DNA of 64,000 nt from Antedon mediterranea (Eukaryota > Echinodermata > Crinoidea > Comatulida > Antedonidae): positions 28,075,795-28,139,794 of the forward strand of contig NC_092670.1 in assembly GCF_964355755.1 (NCBI RefSeq). Reading direction: 5' to 3'. Numbering within the stretch: position 1 is the stretch's first letter; the number at the start of each line of letters is the position of its first letter. The position numbers and the translations under genes were made by a program. The notes beneath the pieces are model-generated. The model made no database searches. It was not told the origin of the DNA and worked only from the letters and a program-made list of their open reading frames with translations. Of this stretch, positions 48,701 through 62,590 are shown one piece after another.

Positions 48701-50842
48701 ACTTTGGTGTTTTTATGTTAACAAGTTTTTTCGAAATTCACAAAATGGTCTAAAATGTCTCCAAATGCGATTTGAAGCTTTTCTAAGCACTTTGGTGTTT
48801 TTATGTTAACAAGTTTTTTCGAAAATCACAAAATGGTCTAAAACGTCTCCAAATGTGATTTGAAGCTATTCTAAACACTTTGGTGTTTTTATGTTAACAA
48901 GTTTTTTCGAAAATCACAAATTGGTCTAAAACGTCTCCAAATGCGATTTGAAGCTATTTTAAGCACTTTGGTGTTTTTGTGTAACCAAGTTTTTTCGAAA
49001 ATCACAAAAGGGTCTAAAATGTCTCAAAATGCGATTTGAAGCTATTCTGTACACTTTGATGTTTTTTTGTTAACAAGTTTTTTCGAAAGTCACAAAATGG
49101 TCTAAAAAGTCTCCAAATGCGATTTGAAGCTATTCTAAGCACTTTGGTGTTTTTATGTTAACAAGTTTTATCGAAAATCACAAAATGGTGTAAAACGTCT
49201 CCAAATGCGATTTGAAGCTATTCTAAGCACTTTGGTGTTTTTATGTTAACAAGTTTTTTCGAAAATCACAAAATGGTGTAAAACGTCTCCAAATGCGATT
49301 TTAAGCTATTCTAAGCAATTTGGTGTTTTTATGTTAACAAGTTTTTTCGAAAATCACAAAATGGTCTAAAACGTCTCCAAATGCGATTTGAAGCTATTCT
49401 GTACACTTTGCTGTTTTGTGAGAATAATTTTTGTCGAAATGCTCAAAATGGTCAAAAACGTTTTTAAATACGATATTAAGCTATTTTGTGCTCTTTGATG
49501 TTTTTGTGTGAAAAGTTTTATCGAAATGCTCAAAATGGTCTAAAACGGTTTCTAATGTGATTTTAAGCACTTTGATGTTTTTATGTTAACAACTTTTTTA
49601 GAAAATTACAAAATGGTGTAAAACGTCTCCAAATGCGATTTGAAGCTATTCTAAGCAATTTCGTGTTTTTATGTTAACAAGTTTTTTCGAAAATCACAAA
49701 ATGGTCTAAAACGTCTCCAAATGCGATTTGAAGCTATTCTAAGCACTTTTGTGTTTTTATGTTAACAAGTTTTTTCGAAAATCACAAAATGGTCTAAAAT
49801 GTCTCCAAATGCGATTTTAAGGTATTCTAAGCACTTTGGTGTTTTTATGTTAACAAGTTTTTTCGAAAATCACAAAATGGTCTAAAACGTCTACAAATGC
49901 GATTTGAAGCTCTTCTAAGCACTTTGGTGTTTTTATGTTAACAAGTTTTTTCGAAAATCACAAAATGGTATAAAACGTCTCCAAATGCGATTTGAAGATT
50001 TTCTAAGCACTTTGGTGTTTTTATGTTTACAAGTTTTTTCGAAAATCACAAAATGGTCTAAAACGTCTCCAAATGCGATTTGAAGCTATTCTGTACACTT
50101 TGCTGTTTTGTGTGAATAATTTTGTCAAAATGCTCAAAATGGTCAAAAACGTTTTTAAATACTATATTAAGCTATTTTGTGTTCTTTGATGTTTTTGTGT
50201 GAAAAGTTTTATCGAAATGCTCAAAATGGTCTAAAACGGTTTCTAATGAAATGATTTTAAGAACTTTGATGTTTTTATGTTAACAACTTTTTTAGAAAAT
50301 CACAAAATGGTCTAAAACGTCTCCAAATGCGATTTGAAGCAATTCTAAGCACTTTGGTGTTTTTATGTTAACAAGTTTTTTCGAAAATCACAAAATGGTA
50401 TAAAACGTCTCCAAATGCGATTTTAAGGTATTCTAAGCACTTTGGTGATTTTATGTTAACAAGTTTTTTCGAAAATCACAAAATGGTCTAAAACGTCTAC
50501 AAATGCGATTTGAAGCTATTCTAAGCACTTTGGTGTTTTTATGTTAACAAGTTTTTTCGAAAATCACAAAATGGTATAAAACGTCTCCAAATGCGATTTT
50601 AAGCTATTCTAAGCAATTTGGTGTTTTTATGTTAACAAGTTTTTTCGAAAATCACAAAATGGTCGAAAATGTCACAAAATGCGATTTGAAGCTATTCTAA
50701 GCACTTTGGTGTTATTATGTTAACAAGTTTTTTCGAAAATCACAAATTGGTCTAAAACGTCTCCAAATGCGATTTGAAGCTATTTTAAGCACTTTGGTGT
50801 TTTTGTGTAACCAAGTTTTTTCGAAAATCACAAAAGGGTCTA

Positions 50843-52370
50843 AAATGTCTCAAAATGCGATTTGAAGCTATTCTGTACACTTTGATGTTTTTTTGTTAAC
50901 AAGTTTTTTCGAAAGTCACAAAATGGTCTAAAACGTCTCCAAATGCGATTTGAAGCTATTCTAAGCACTTTGGTGTTTTTATGTTAACAAGTTTTTTCGA
51001 AAATCACAAAATGGTGTAAAACGTCTCCAAATGCGATTTGAAGCTATTCTAAGCACTTTGGTGTTTTTATGTTAACAAGTTTTTTCGAAAATCACAAAAT
51101 GGTGTAAAACTTCTCCAAATACGATTTTAAGCTATTCTAAGCAATTTGGTGTTTTTATGTTAACAAGTTTTTTCGAAAATCACAAAATGGTCTAAAACGT
51201 CTCCAAATGCGATTTGAAGCTATTCTGTACACTTTGCTGTTTTGTGTGAATAATTTTTGTTGAAATGCTCAAAATGGTCAAAAACGTTTTTAAATACTAT
51301 ATTAAGCTATTTTGTGTTCTTTGATGTTTTTGTGTGAAAAGTTTTATCGAAATGCTCAAAATGGTCTAAAACAGTTTCTAATGTGATTTTAAGCACTTTG
51401 ATGTTTTTATGTTAACAACTTTTTTAGAAAATCACAAAATGGTCTAAAACGTCTCCAAATGCGATTTGAAGCAATTCTAAGCACTTTGGTGCTTTTATGT
51501 TAACAAGTTTTTTCGAAAATCACAAAATGGTATAAAACGTCTCCAAATGCGATTTGAAGCAATTCTAAGCACTTTGGTGTTTTTATGTTAACAAGTTTTT
51601 TCGAAAATCACAAAATGGTATAAAACGTCTCCAAATGCGATTTTAAGGTATTCTAAGCACTTTGGTGTTTTTATGTTAACAAGTTTTTTCGAAAATCACA
51701 AAATGGTCTAAAACGTCTCCAAATGCGATTTGAAGCTATTCTGTACACTTTGCTGTTTTGTGTGAATAATTTTTGTCGAAATGCTCAAAATGGTCAAAAA
51801 CGTTTTTAAATACGATATTAAGCTATTTTGTGCTCTTTGATGTTTTTGTGTGAAAAGTTTTATCGAAATGCTCAAAATGGTCTAAAACGGTTTCTAATGT
51901 GATTTTAAGCACTTTGATGTTTTTATGTTAACAACTTTTTTAGAAAATCACAAAATGGTCTAAAACGTCTCCAAATGCGATTTGAAGCAATTCTAAGCAC
52001 TTTGGTGTTTTTATGGTAACGAGTTTTTTTGAATATCACAAAATGGTCTAAAACGTCTCCAAATGCGATTTGAAGCTATTCTAAGCACTTTGGTGTTTTT
52101 ATGTTAACAAGTTTTTTCGAAAATCACAAAATGGTGTAAAACGTCTCCAAATGCGATTTGAAGCTATTCTAAGCACTTTGGTGTTATTATGTTAACAAGT
52201 TTTTTCGAAAATCACAAATTGGTCTAAAACGTCTCCAAATGCGATTTGAAGCTATTTTAAGCACTTTGGTGTTTTTGTGTAACCAAGTTTTTTCGAAAAT
52301 CACAAAAGGGTCTAAAATGTCTCAAAATGCGATTTGAAGCTATTCTGTACACTTTGATGTTTTTTTGTTA
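50843..52370 (+). repeat. 1528-bp higher-order unit, first copy in super-unit copy 2
   Basis: It contains the cassettes at 51247 and 51763 and the GGTGCTTTTATG marker near 51490, and matches 27324-28851. It ends at the truncated-monomer junction. Confidence 0.85.
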
Positions 52371-52423
52371 ACATGTCTCAAAATGCGATTTGAAGCTATT
52401 CTGTACACTTTGATGTTTTTTTG
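52368..52423 (+). repeat. Truncated 56-bp monomer, second copy
   Basis: Identical junction to 28849-28904, at offset 23519. It lies at the join between two 1528-bp units. Confidence 0.9.
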
Positions 52424-53898
52424 TTAACAAGTTTTTTCGAAAGTCACAAAATGGTCTAAAACGTCTCCAAATGCGATTTGAAGCTATTCTAAGCACTTTG
52501 GTGTTTTTATGTTAACAAGTTTTTTCGAAAATCACAAAATGGTGTAAAACGTCTCCAAATGCGATTTGAAGCTATTCTAAGCACTTTGGTGTTTTTATGT
52601 TAACAAGTTTTTTCGAAAATCACAAAATGGTGTAAAACTTCTCCAAATACGATTTTAAGCTATTCTAAGCAATTTGGTGTTTTTATGTTAACAAGTTTTT
52701 TCGAAAATCACAAAATGGTCTAAAACGTCTCCAAATGCGATTTGAAGCTATTCTGTACACTTTGCTGTTTTGTGTGAATAATTTTTGTTGAAATGCTCAA
52801 AATGGTCAAAAACGTTTTTAAATACTATATTAAGCTATTTTGTGTTCTTTGATGTTTTTGTGTGAAAAGTTTTATCGAAATGCTCAAAATGGTCTAAAAC
52901 AGTTTCTAATGTGATTTTAAGCACTTTGATGTTTTTATGTTAACAACTTTTTTAGAAAATCACAAAATGGTCTAAAACGTCTCCAAATGCGATTTGAAGC
53001 AATTCTAAGCACTTTGGTGCTTTTATGTTAACAAGTTTTTTCGAAAATCACAAAATGGTATAAAACGTCTCCAAATGCGATTTGAAGCAATTCTAAGCAC
53101 TTTGGTGTTTTTATGTTAACAAGTTTTTTCGAAAATCACAAAATGGTATAAAACGTCTCCAAATGCGATTTTAAGGTATTCTAAGCACTTTGGTGTTTTT
53201 ATGTTAACAAGTTTTTTCGAAAATCACAAAATGGTCTAAAACGTCTCCAAATGCGATTTGAAGCTATTCTGTACACTTTGCTGTTTTGTGTGAATAATTT
53301 TTGTCGAAATGCTCAAAATGGTCAAAAACGTTTTTAAATACGATATTAAGCTATTTTGTGCTCTTTGATGTTTTTGTGTGAAAAGTTTTATCGAAATGCT
53401 CAAAATGGTCTAAAACGGTTTCTAATGTGATTTTAAGCACTTTGATGTTTTTATGTTAACAACTTTTTTAGAAAATCACAAAATGGTCTAAAACGTCTCC
53501 AAATGCGATTTGAAGCAATTCTAAGCACTTTGGTGTTTTTATGGTAACGAGTTTTTTTGAATATCACAAAATGGTCTAAAACGTCTCCAAATGCGATTTG
53601 AAGCTATTCTAAGCACTTTGGTGTTTTTATGTTAACAAGTTTTTTCGAAAATCACAAAATGGTGTAAAACGTCTCCAAATGCGATTTGAAGCTATTCTAA
53701 GCACTTTGGTGTTATTATGTTAACAAGTTTTTTCGAAAATCACAAATTGGTCTAAAACGTCTCCAAATGCGATTTGAAGCTATTTTAAGCACTTTGGTGT
53801 TTTTGTGTAACCAAGTTTTTTCGAAAATCACAAAAGGGTCTAAAATGTCTCAAAATGCGATTTGAAGCTATTCTGTACACTTTGATGTTTTTTTGTTA
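52371..53898 (+). repeat. 1528-bp higher-order unit, second copy
   Basis: Cassettes at 52775 and 53291 repeat 51247 and 51763 exactly 1528 bp later. The GGTGCTTTTATG marker recurs near 53018. It is absent from copy 1 of the super-unit, which goes straight from its single unit to the 29256 cassette. Confidence 0.86.
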
Positions 53899-53951
53899 AC
53901 ATGTCTCAAAATGCGATTTGAAGCTATTCTGTACACTTTGATGTTTTTTTG
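53896..53951 (+). repeat. Truncated 56-bp monomer, third copy
   Basis: Same junction 1528 bp after the second copy and 25047 bp after the first. Its presence in both units shows that the truncation predates the 1528-bp duplication. Confidence 0.9.
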
Positions 53952-54290
53952 TTAACAAGTTTTTTCGAAAGTCACAAAATGGTCTAAAACGTCTCCAAAT
54001 GCGATTTGAAGCTATTCTAAGCACTTTGGTGTTTTTATGTTAACAAGTTTTTTCGAAAATCACAAAATGGTGTAAAACGTCTCCAAATGCGATTTGAAGC
54101 TATTCTAAGCACTTTGGTGTTTTTATGTTAACAAGTTTTTTCGAAAATCACAAAATGGTGTAAAACTTCTCCAAATACGATTTTAAGCTATTCTAAGCAA
54201 TTTGGTGTTTTTATGTTAACAAGTTTTTTCGAAAATCACAAAATGGTCTAAAACGTCTCCAAATGCGATTTGAAGCTATTCTGTACACTT
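53899..54290 (+). repeat. Partial third 1528-bp period
   Basis: It matches 52371-52762 up to the P unit. The cassette at 54303 then switches to the GTCAAAATG D1 type with the long D2, unlike 52775 (GTTGAAATG). Confidence 0.78.
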
Positions 54291-57200
54291 TGCTGTTTTG
54301 TGTGAATAATTTTTGTCAAAATGCTCAAAATGGTCAAAAACGTTTTTAAATACTATATTAAGCTATTTTGTGTTCTTTGATGTTTTTGTGTGAAAAGTTT
54401 TATCGAAATGCTCAAAATGGTCTAAAACGGTTTCTAATGAAATGATTTTAAGAACTTTGATGTTTTTATGTTAACAACTTTTTTAGAAAATCACAAAATG
54501 GTCTAAAACGTCTCCAAATGCGATTTGAAGCAATTCTAAGCACTTTGGTGTTTTTATGTTAACAAGTTTTTTCGAAAATCACAAAATGGTATAAAACGTC
54601 TCCAAATGCGATTTTAAGGTATTCTAAGCACTTTGGTGTTTTTATGTTAACAAGTTTTTTCGAAAATCACAAAATGGTCTAAAACGTCTACAAATGCGAT
54701 TTGAAGCTATTGTAAGCACTTTGGTGTTTTTATGTTAACAAGTTTTTTCGAAAATCACAAAATGGTCTAAAACGTCTCCAAATGCGATTTGAAGCTATTC
54801 TGTACACTTTGCTGTTTTGTGTGAATAATTTTTGTCGAAATGCTCAAAGTGGTCAAAAACGTTTTTAAATACGATATTAAGCTATTTTGTGCTCTTTGAT
54901 GTTTTTGTGTGAAAAGTTTTATCGAAATGCTCAAAATGGTCTAAAACGGTTTCTAATGTGATTTTAAGCACTTTGATGTTTTTATGTTAACAACTTTTTT
55001 AGAAAATCACAAAATGGTCTAAAACGTCTCCAAATGCGATTTGAAGTAATTCTAAGCACTTTGGTGTTTTTATGGTAACGAGTTTTTTTGAATATCACAA
55101 AATGGTCTAAAATTTCTCCAAATGCGATTTGAAGCTTTTCTAAGCACTTTAGTGTTTTTATGGTAACGAGTTATTTCGAAAATCACAAAATGGTCTAAAA
55201 CGTCTCCAAATGCGATTTGAAGCTATTCTGTACACTTTGCTGTTTTGTGTGAATATTTTTTGTCAAAATGCTCAAAATGGTCAAAAACGTTTTTTAATAC
55301 TATATTAAGCTATTTTGTGCTCTTTGATGTTTTTGTGTGAAAAGTTTTATCGAAATGCTCAAAATGGTCTAAAACGGTTTCTAATGTGATTTTAAGCACT
55401 TTGATGTTTTTATGTTAACAACTTTTTTAGAAAATTACAAAATGGTGTAAAACGTCTCCAAATGCGATTTGAAGCTATTCTAAGCACTTTGGTGTTTTTA
55501 TGGTAACGAGTTTTTTTGAATATCACAAAATGGTCTAAAATGTCTCCAAATGCGATTTGAAGCTTTTCTAAGCACTTTGGTGTTTTTATGTTAACAAGTT
55601 TTTTCGAAAATCACAAAATGGTCTAAAACGTCTCCAAATGTGATTTGAAGCTATTCTAAACACTTTGGTGTTTTTATGTTAACAAGTTTTTTCGAAAATC
55701 ACAAATTGGTCTAAAACGTCTCCAAATGCGATTTGAAGCTAGTTTAAGCACTTTGGTGTTTTTGTGTAACCAAGTTTTTTCGAAAATCACAAAAGGGTCT
55801 AAAATGTCTCAAAATGCGATTTGAAGCTATTCTGTACACTTTGATGTTTTTTTTGTTAACAAGTTTTTTCGAAAGTCACAAAATGGTCTAAAACGTCTCC
55901 AAATGCGATTTGAAGCTATTCTAAGCACTTTGGTGTTTTTATGTTAACAAGTTTTTTCGAAAATCACAAAATGGTGTAAAACGTCTCCAAATGCGATTTG
56001 AAGCTATTCTAAGCAATTTGGTGTTTTTATGTTAACAAGTTTTTTCGAAAATCACAAAATGGTGTAAAACGTCTCCAAATGCGATTTTAAGCTATTCTAA
56101 GCAATTTGGTGTTCTTTTATGTTAACAAGTTTTTTCGAAAATCACAAAATGGTCTAAAACGTCTCCAAATGCGATTTGAAGCTATTCTGTACACTTTGCT
56201 GTTTTGTGAGAATAATTTTTGTCGAAATGCTCAAAATGGTCAAAAACGTTTTTAAATACGATATTAAGCTATTTTGTGCTCTTTGATGTTTTTGTGTGAA
56301 AAGTTTTATCGAAATGCTCAAAATGGTCTAAAACGGTTTCTAATGTGATTTTAAGCACTTTGGTGTTTTTATGTTAACAAGTTTTTTCGAAAATCACAAA
56401 ATGGTCTAAAACGTCTCCAAATGTGATTTGAAGCTATTCTAAACACTTTGGTGTTTTTATGTTAACAAGTTTTTTCGAAAATCACAAATTGGTCTAAAAC
56501 GTCTCCAAATGCGATTTGAAGCTATTTTAAGCACTTTGGTGTTTTTGTGTAACCAAGTTTTTTCGAAAATCACAAAAGGGTCTAAAATGTCTCAAAATGC
56601 GATTTGAAGCTATTCTGTACACTTTGATGTTTTTTTGTTAACAAGTTTTTTCGAAAGTCACAAAATGGTCTAAAACGTCTCCAAATGCGATTTGAAGCTA
56701 TTCTAAGCACTTTGCTGTTTTGTGTGAATAATTTTTGTCGAAATGCTCAAAATGGTCAAAAACGTTTTTAAATACGATATTAAGCTATTTTGTGCTCTTT
56801 GATGTTTTTGTGTGAAAAGTTTTATCGAAATGCTAAAAATGGTCTAAAACGGTTTCTAATGTGATTTTAAGCACTTTGATGTTTTTATGTTAACAACTTT
56901 TTTAGAAAATCACAAAATGGTCTAAAACGTCTCCAAATGCGATTTGAAGCAATTCTAAGCACTTTGGTGTTTTTATGGTAACGAGTTTTTTTGAATATCA
57001 CAAAATGGTCTAAAATGTCTCCAAATGCGATTTGAAGCTTTTCTAAGCACATTGGTGTTTTTATGTTAACAAGTTTTTTCGAAAATCACAAAATGGTCTA
57101 AAACGTCTCCAAATGCGATTTGAAGCTATTCTGTACACTTTGCTGTTTTGTGTGAATAATTTTTGTCGAAATGCTCAAAATGGTCAAAAACGTTTTTAAA

Positions 57201-57489
57201 TACGATATTAAGCTATTTTGTGCTCTTTTATGTTTTTGTGTGAAAAGTTTTATCGAAATGCTCAAAATGGTCTAAAACGGTTTCTAATGTGATTTTAAGC
57301 ACTTTGATGTTTTTATGTTAACAACTTTTTTAGAAAATCACAAAATGGTCTAAAACGTCTCCAAATGCGATTTGAAGCAATTCTAAGCACTTTGGTGTTT
57401 TTATGGTAACGAGTTTTTTTGAATATCACAAAATGGTCTAAAATGTCTCCAAATGCGATTTGAAGCTTTTCTAAGCACTTTGGTGTTTT

Positions 57490-59225
57490 TATGGTAACGA
57501 GTTATTTCGAAAATCACAAAATGGTCTAAAACGTCTCCAAATGCGATTTGAAGCTATTCTGTACACTTTGCTGTTTTGTGTGAATAATTTTTGTCAAAAT
57601 GCTCAAAATGGTCAAAAACGTTTTTAAATACTATATTAAGCTATTTTGTGCTCTTTGATGTTTTTGTGTGAAAAGTTTTATCGAAATGCTCAAAATGGTC
57701 TAAAACGGTTTCTAATGTGATTTTAAGCACTTTGATGTTTTTATGTTAACAACTTTTTTAGAAAATTACAAATTGGTGTAAAACGTCTCCAAATGCGATT
57801 TGAAGCTATTCTAAGCAATTTGGTGTTTTTATGTTAACAAGTTTTTTCGAAAATCACAAAATGGTCTAAAACGTCTCCAAATGCGATTTGAAGCTATTCT
57901 AAGCACTTTTGTGTTTTTATGTTAACAAGTTTTTTCGAAAATCACAAAATGGTCTAAAATGTCTCCAAATGCGATTTGAAGCTTTTCTAAGCACTTTTGT
58001 GTTTTTATGTTTACAAGTTTTTTCGAAAATCACAAAATGGTCTAAAACGTCTCCAAATGCGATTTGAAGCTATTCTGTACACTTTGCTGTTTTGTGTGAA
58101 TAATTTTTGTCAAAATGCTCAAAATGGTCAAAAACGTTTTTAAATACTATATTAAGCTATTTTGTGTTCTTTGATGTTTTTATGTGAAAAGTTTTATCGA
58201 AATGCTCAAAATGGTCTAAAACGGTTTCTAATGTGATTTTAAGAACTTTGATGTTTTTATGTTAAAAACTTTTTTAGAAAATCACAAAATGGTCTAAAAC
58301 GTCTCCAAATGCGATTTGAAGCAATTCTAAGCACTTTGGTGTTTTTATGTTAACACGTTTTTTCGAAAATCACAAAATGGTCTACAACGTCTCCAAATGC
58401 GATTTGAAGCTATTCTAAGCACTTTGGTGTTTTTATGTTAACAAGTTTTTTCGAAAATCACAAAGTGGTATAAAACGTCTCCAAATGCGATTTTAATGTA
58501 TTCTAAGCACTTTGGTGTTTTTATGTTAACAAGTTTTTTCGAAAATCACAAAATGGTCTAAAACGTCTCCAAATGTGATTTGAAGCTATTCTAAACACTT
58601 TGGTGTTTTTATGTTAACAAGTTTTTTCGAAAATCACAAATTGGTCTAAAACGTCTCCAAATGCGATTTGAAGCTATTTTAAGCACTTTGGTGTTTTTGT
58701 GTAACCAAGTTTTTTCGAAAATCACAAAAGGGTCTAAAATGTCTCAAAATGCGATTTGAAGCTATTCTGTACACTTTGATGTTTTTATGTTAACAACTTT
58801 TTTAGAAAATCACAAAATGGTCTAAAACGTCTCCAAATGCGATTTGAAGCAATTCTAAGCACTTTGGTGTTTTTATGGTAACGAGTTTTTTTGAATATCA
58901 CAAAATGGTCTAAAATGTCTCCAAATGCGATTTGAAGCTTTTCTAAGCACGTTGGTGTTTTTATGTTTACAAGTTTTTTCGAAAATCACAAAATGGTCTA
59001 AAACGGCTCCAAATACGATTTGAAGCTATTCTAAGCACTTTGGTGTTTTTATGTTAACAAGTTTTTTCGAAAATCACAAAATGGTCTAAAACGTCTCCAA
59101 ATGCGATTTGAAGCTATTCTAAGCACTTTGGTGTTTTTATGTTAACAAGTTTTTTCGAAAATCACAAAATGGTGTAAAACGTCTCCAAATGCGATTTGAA
59201 GCTATTCTAAGCAATTTTGTGTTTT
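57490..59225 (+). repeat. Mosaic stretch in super-unit copy 3
   Basis: This is satellite with pieces from several sources. The 58097 cassette and its right flank (GTTAAAAAC, GTTAACACG, GGTCTACAACG at 58380) match 46829-47230 at offset 11268. The 58541-58790 stretch is a TGTGATTT, CACAAATTGG, CACAAAAGGG cluster. The stretch from 58790 resembles 12660-13100 and 47690-48100 (ACGGCTCCAAATACG at 59002). Source boundaries are approximate. Confidence 0.7.
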
Positions 59226-62200
59226 TATGTTAACAAGTTTTTTCGAAAATCACAAAATGGTCTAAAACGTCTCCAAATGCGATTTGAAGCTATTCTAAGC
59301 ACTTTTGTGTTTTTATGTTAACAAGTTTTTTCGAAAATCACAAAATGGTCTAAAATGTCTCAAAATGCGATTTGAAGCTATTCTGTACACTTTGCTGTTT
59401 TGTGTGAATAATTTTTGTCAAAATGCTCAAAATGGTCAAAAACGTTTTTAAATACTATATTAAGCTATTTTGTGTTCTTTGATGTTTTTGTGTGAAAAGT
59501 TTTTTCGAAATGCTCAAAATGGTCTAAAACGGTTTCTAATGTGATTTTAAGCACTTTGATGTTTTTATGTTAACAACTTTTTTAGAAAATTACAAAATGG
59601 TCTAAAACGTCTCCAAATGCAATTTGAAGCAATTCTAAGCACTTTGGTGTTTTTATGTTAACAAGTTTTTTCGAAAATCACAAAATGGTCTAAAACGTCT
59701 CCAAATGCTATTTGAAGCTATTCTGTACACTTTGCTGTTTTGTGTGAATAATTTTTGTTGAAATGCTCAAAATGGTCAAAAACGTTTTTAAATACGATAT
59801 TAAGCTATTTTGTGCTCTTTGATGTTTTTGTGTGAAAAGTTTTATCGAAATGCTCAAAATGGTCTAAAACGGTTTCTAATGTGATTTTAAGCACTTTGGT
59901 GTTTTTATGTTAACAAGTTTTTTCGAAAATCACAAAATGGTCTAAAATATCTCCAAATGCGATTTGAAGCTTTTCTAAGCACTTTGGTGTTTTTATGTTA
60001 ACAAGTTTTTTCGAAAATCACAAAATGGTCTAAAACGTCTCCAAATGTGATTTGAAGCTATTCTAAACACTTTGGTGTTTTTATGTTAACAAGTTTTTTC
60101 GAAAATCACAAATTGGTCTAAAACGTCTCCAAATGCGATTTTAAGCAATTCTAAGCACTTTGGTGTTTTTATGTTAAAAAGTTTTTTTCGAAAATCACAA
60201 AATGGTCTAAAACCTCTCCAAATGCGATTTGAAGCTATTCTGTACACTTTGCTGTTTTGTGTGAATAATTTTTGTCGAAATGCTCAAAATGGTCAAAAAC
60301 GTTTTTAAATACGATATTAAGCTATTTTGTGCTCTTTGATGTTTTTGTGTGAAAAGTTTTATCGAAATGCTCAAAATGGTCTAAAACGGTTTCTAATGTG
60401 ATTTTAAGCACTTTGGTGTTTTTATGTTAACAAGTTTTTTCGAAAATCACAAAATGGTCTAAAACGTCTCCAAATGTGATTTGAAGCTATTTTAAACACT
60501 TTGGTGTTTTTATGTTAATAAGTTTTTTCGAAAATCACAAATTGGTCTAAAACGTCTCCAAATGCGATTTGAAGCTTTTCTAAGCACTTTGGTGTTTTTA
60601 TGGTAACGAGTTATTTCGAAAATCACAAAATGGTCTAAAACGTCTCCAAATGCGATTTGAAGCTATTCTGTACACTTTGCTGTTTTGTGTGAATAATTTT
60701 TGTCAAAATGCTCAAAATGGTCAAAAACGTTTTTAAATACTATATTAAGCTATTTTGTGTTCTTTGATGTTTTTATGTGAAAAGTTTTATCGAAATGCTC
60801 AAAATGGTCTAAAACGGTTTCTAATGTGATTTTAAGAACTTTGATGTTTTTATGTTAAAAACTTTTTTAGAAAATCACAAAATGGTCTAAAACGTCTCCA
60901 AATGCGATTTGAAGCAATTCTAAGCACTTTGGTGTTTTTATGTTAACACGTTTTTTCGAAAATCACAAAATGGTCTACAACGTCTCCAAATGCGATTTGA
61001 AGATATTCTAAGCACTTTGGTGTTTTTATGTTAACAAGTTTTTTCGAAAATCACAAAGTGGTATAAAACGTCTCCAAATGCGATTTTAAGGTATTCTAAG
61101 CACTTTGGTGTTTTTATGTTAACAAGTTTTTTAGAAAATCACAAAATGGTCTAAAACGTCTCCAAATGCGATTTGAAGCAATTCTAAGCACTTTGGTGTT
61201 TTTATGGTAACGAGTTTTTTTGAATATCACAAAATGGTCTAAAATGTCTCCAAATGCGATTTGAAGCTTTTCTAAGCACTTTGGTGTTTTTATGTTAACA
61301 AGTTTTTTCGAAAATCACAAAATGGTCTAAAACGTCTCCAAATGCGATTTGAAGCTATTCTGTACACTTTGCTGTTTTGTGTGAATAATTTTTGTCGAAA
61401 TGCTCAAAATGGTCAAAAACGTTTTTAAATACGATATTAAGCTATTTTGTGCTCTTTGATGTTTTTGTGTGAAAAGTTTTATCGAAATGCTCAAAATGGT
61501 CTAAAACGGTTTCTAATGTGATTTTAAGCACTTTGATGTTTTTATGTTAACAACTTTTTTAGAAAATCACAAAATGGTCTAAAACGTCTCCAAATGCGAT
61601 TTGAAGCTTTTCTAAGCACTTTTGTGTTTTTATGTTTACAAGTTTTTTCGAAAATCACAAAATGGTCTAAAACGGCTCCAAATACGATTTGAAGCTATTC
61701 TAAGCACTTTGGTGTTTTTATGTTAACAAGTTTTTTCGAAAATCACAAAATGGTCTAAAACGTCTCCAAATGCGATTTGAAGCTATTCTAAGCACTTTGG
61801 TGTTTTTATGTTAACAAGTTTTTTCGAAAATCACAAAATGGTGTAAAACGTCTCCAAATGCGATTTGAAGCTATTCTAAGCAATTTTGTGTTTTTATGTT
61901 AACAAGTTTTTTCGAAAATCACAAAATGGTCTAAAACGTCTCCAAATGCGATTTGAAGCTATTCTAAGCACTTTTGTGTTTTTATGTTAACAAGTTTTTT
62001 CGAAAATCACAAAATTGTCTAAAATGTCTCAAAATGCGATTTGAAGCTATTCTTTACACTTTGCTGTTTTGTGTGAATAATTTTTGTCAAAATGCTCAAA
62101 ATGGTCAAAAACGTTTTTAAATACTATATTAAGCTATTTTGTGTTCTTTGATGTTTTTGTGTGAAAAGTTTTTTCGAAATGCTCAAAATGGTCTAAAACG

Positions 62201-62590
62201 GTTTCTAATGTGATTTTAAGCACTTTGATGTTTTTATGTTAACAACTTTTTTAGAAAATTACAAAATGGTCTAAAACGTCTCCAAATGCGATTTGAAGCA
62301 ATTCTAAGCACTTTGGTGTTTTTATGTTAACAAGTTTTTTCGAAAATCACAAAATGGTCTAAAACGTCTCCAAATGCGATTTGAAGCTATTCTGTACACT
62401 TTGCTGTTTTGTGTGAATAATTTTTGTTGAAATGCTCAAAATGGTCAAAAACGTTTTTAAATACGATATTAAGCTATTTTGTGCTCTTTGATGTTTTTGT
62501 GTGAAAAGTTTTATCGAAATGCTCAAAATGGTCTAAAACGGTTTCTAATGTGATTTTAAGCACTTTGGTGTTTTTATGTTAACAAGTTTT
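59226..62590 (+). repeat. 2669-bp higher-order repeat, second location
   Basis: It matches 45365 to about 48720 at a constant offset of 13861: CTACAAC 47114/60975, CTTTACAC 48191/62052, and cassettes 45544/59405 through 48553/62414. The only visible difference near the right edge is at about 62594, where TTCGAAAATCAC replaces the TTCGAAATTCAC of 48733. That edge is where the next block begins. Confidence 0.83.

Larger units (their letters stand above)
29424..54470 (+). repeat. Super-unit copy 2 (25047 bp)
   Basis: The first ~11 kb repeats copy 1 with one 3736-bp block instead of two. I noted only one difference over the aligned parts: copy 1 has an extra A near 12860. After 40392 copy 2 acquires its own rearrangements. 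From about 48180 to 52370 it matches 24662-28851 at offset 23518/23519, and from 53898 to 54470 it matches 28851-29423 at offset 25047. The change of offset is the extra 1528-bp unit. Confidence 0.87.
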
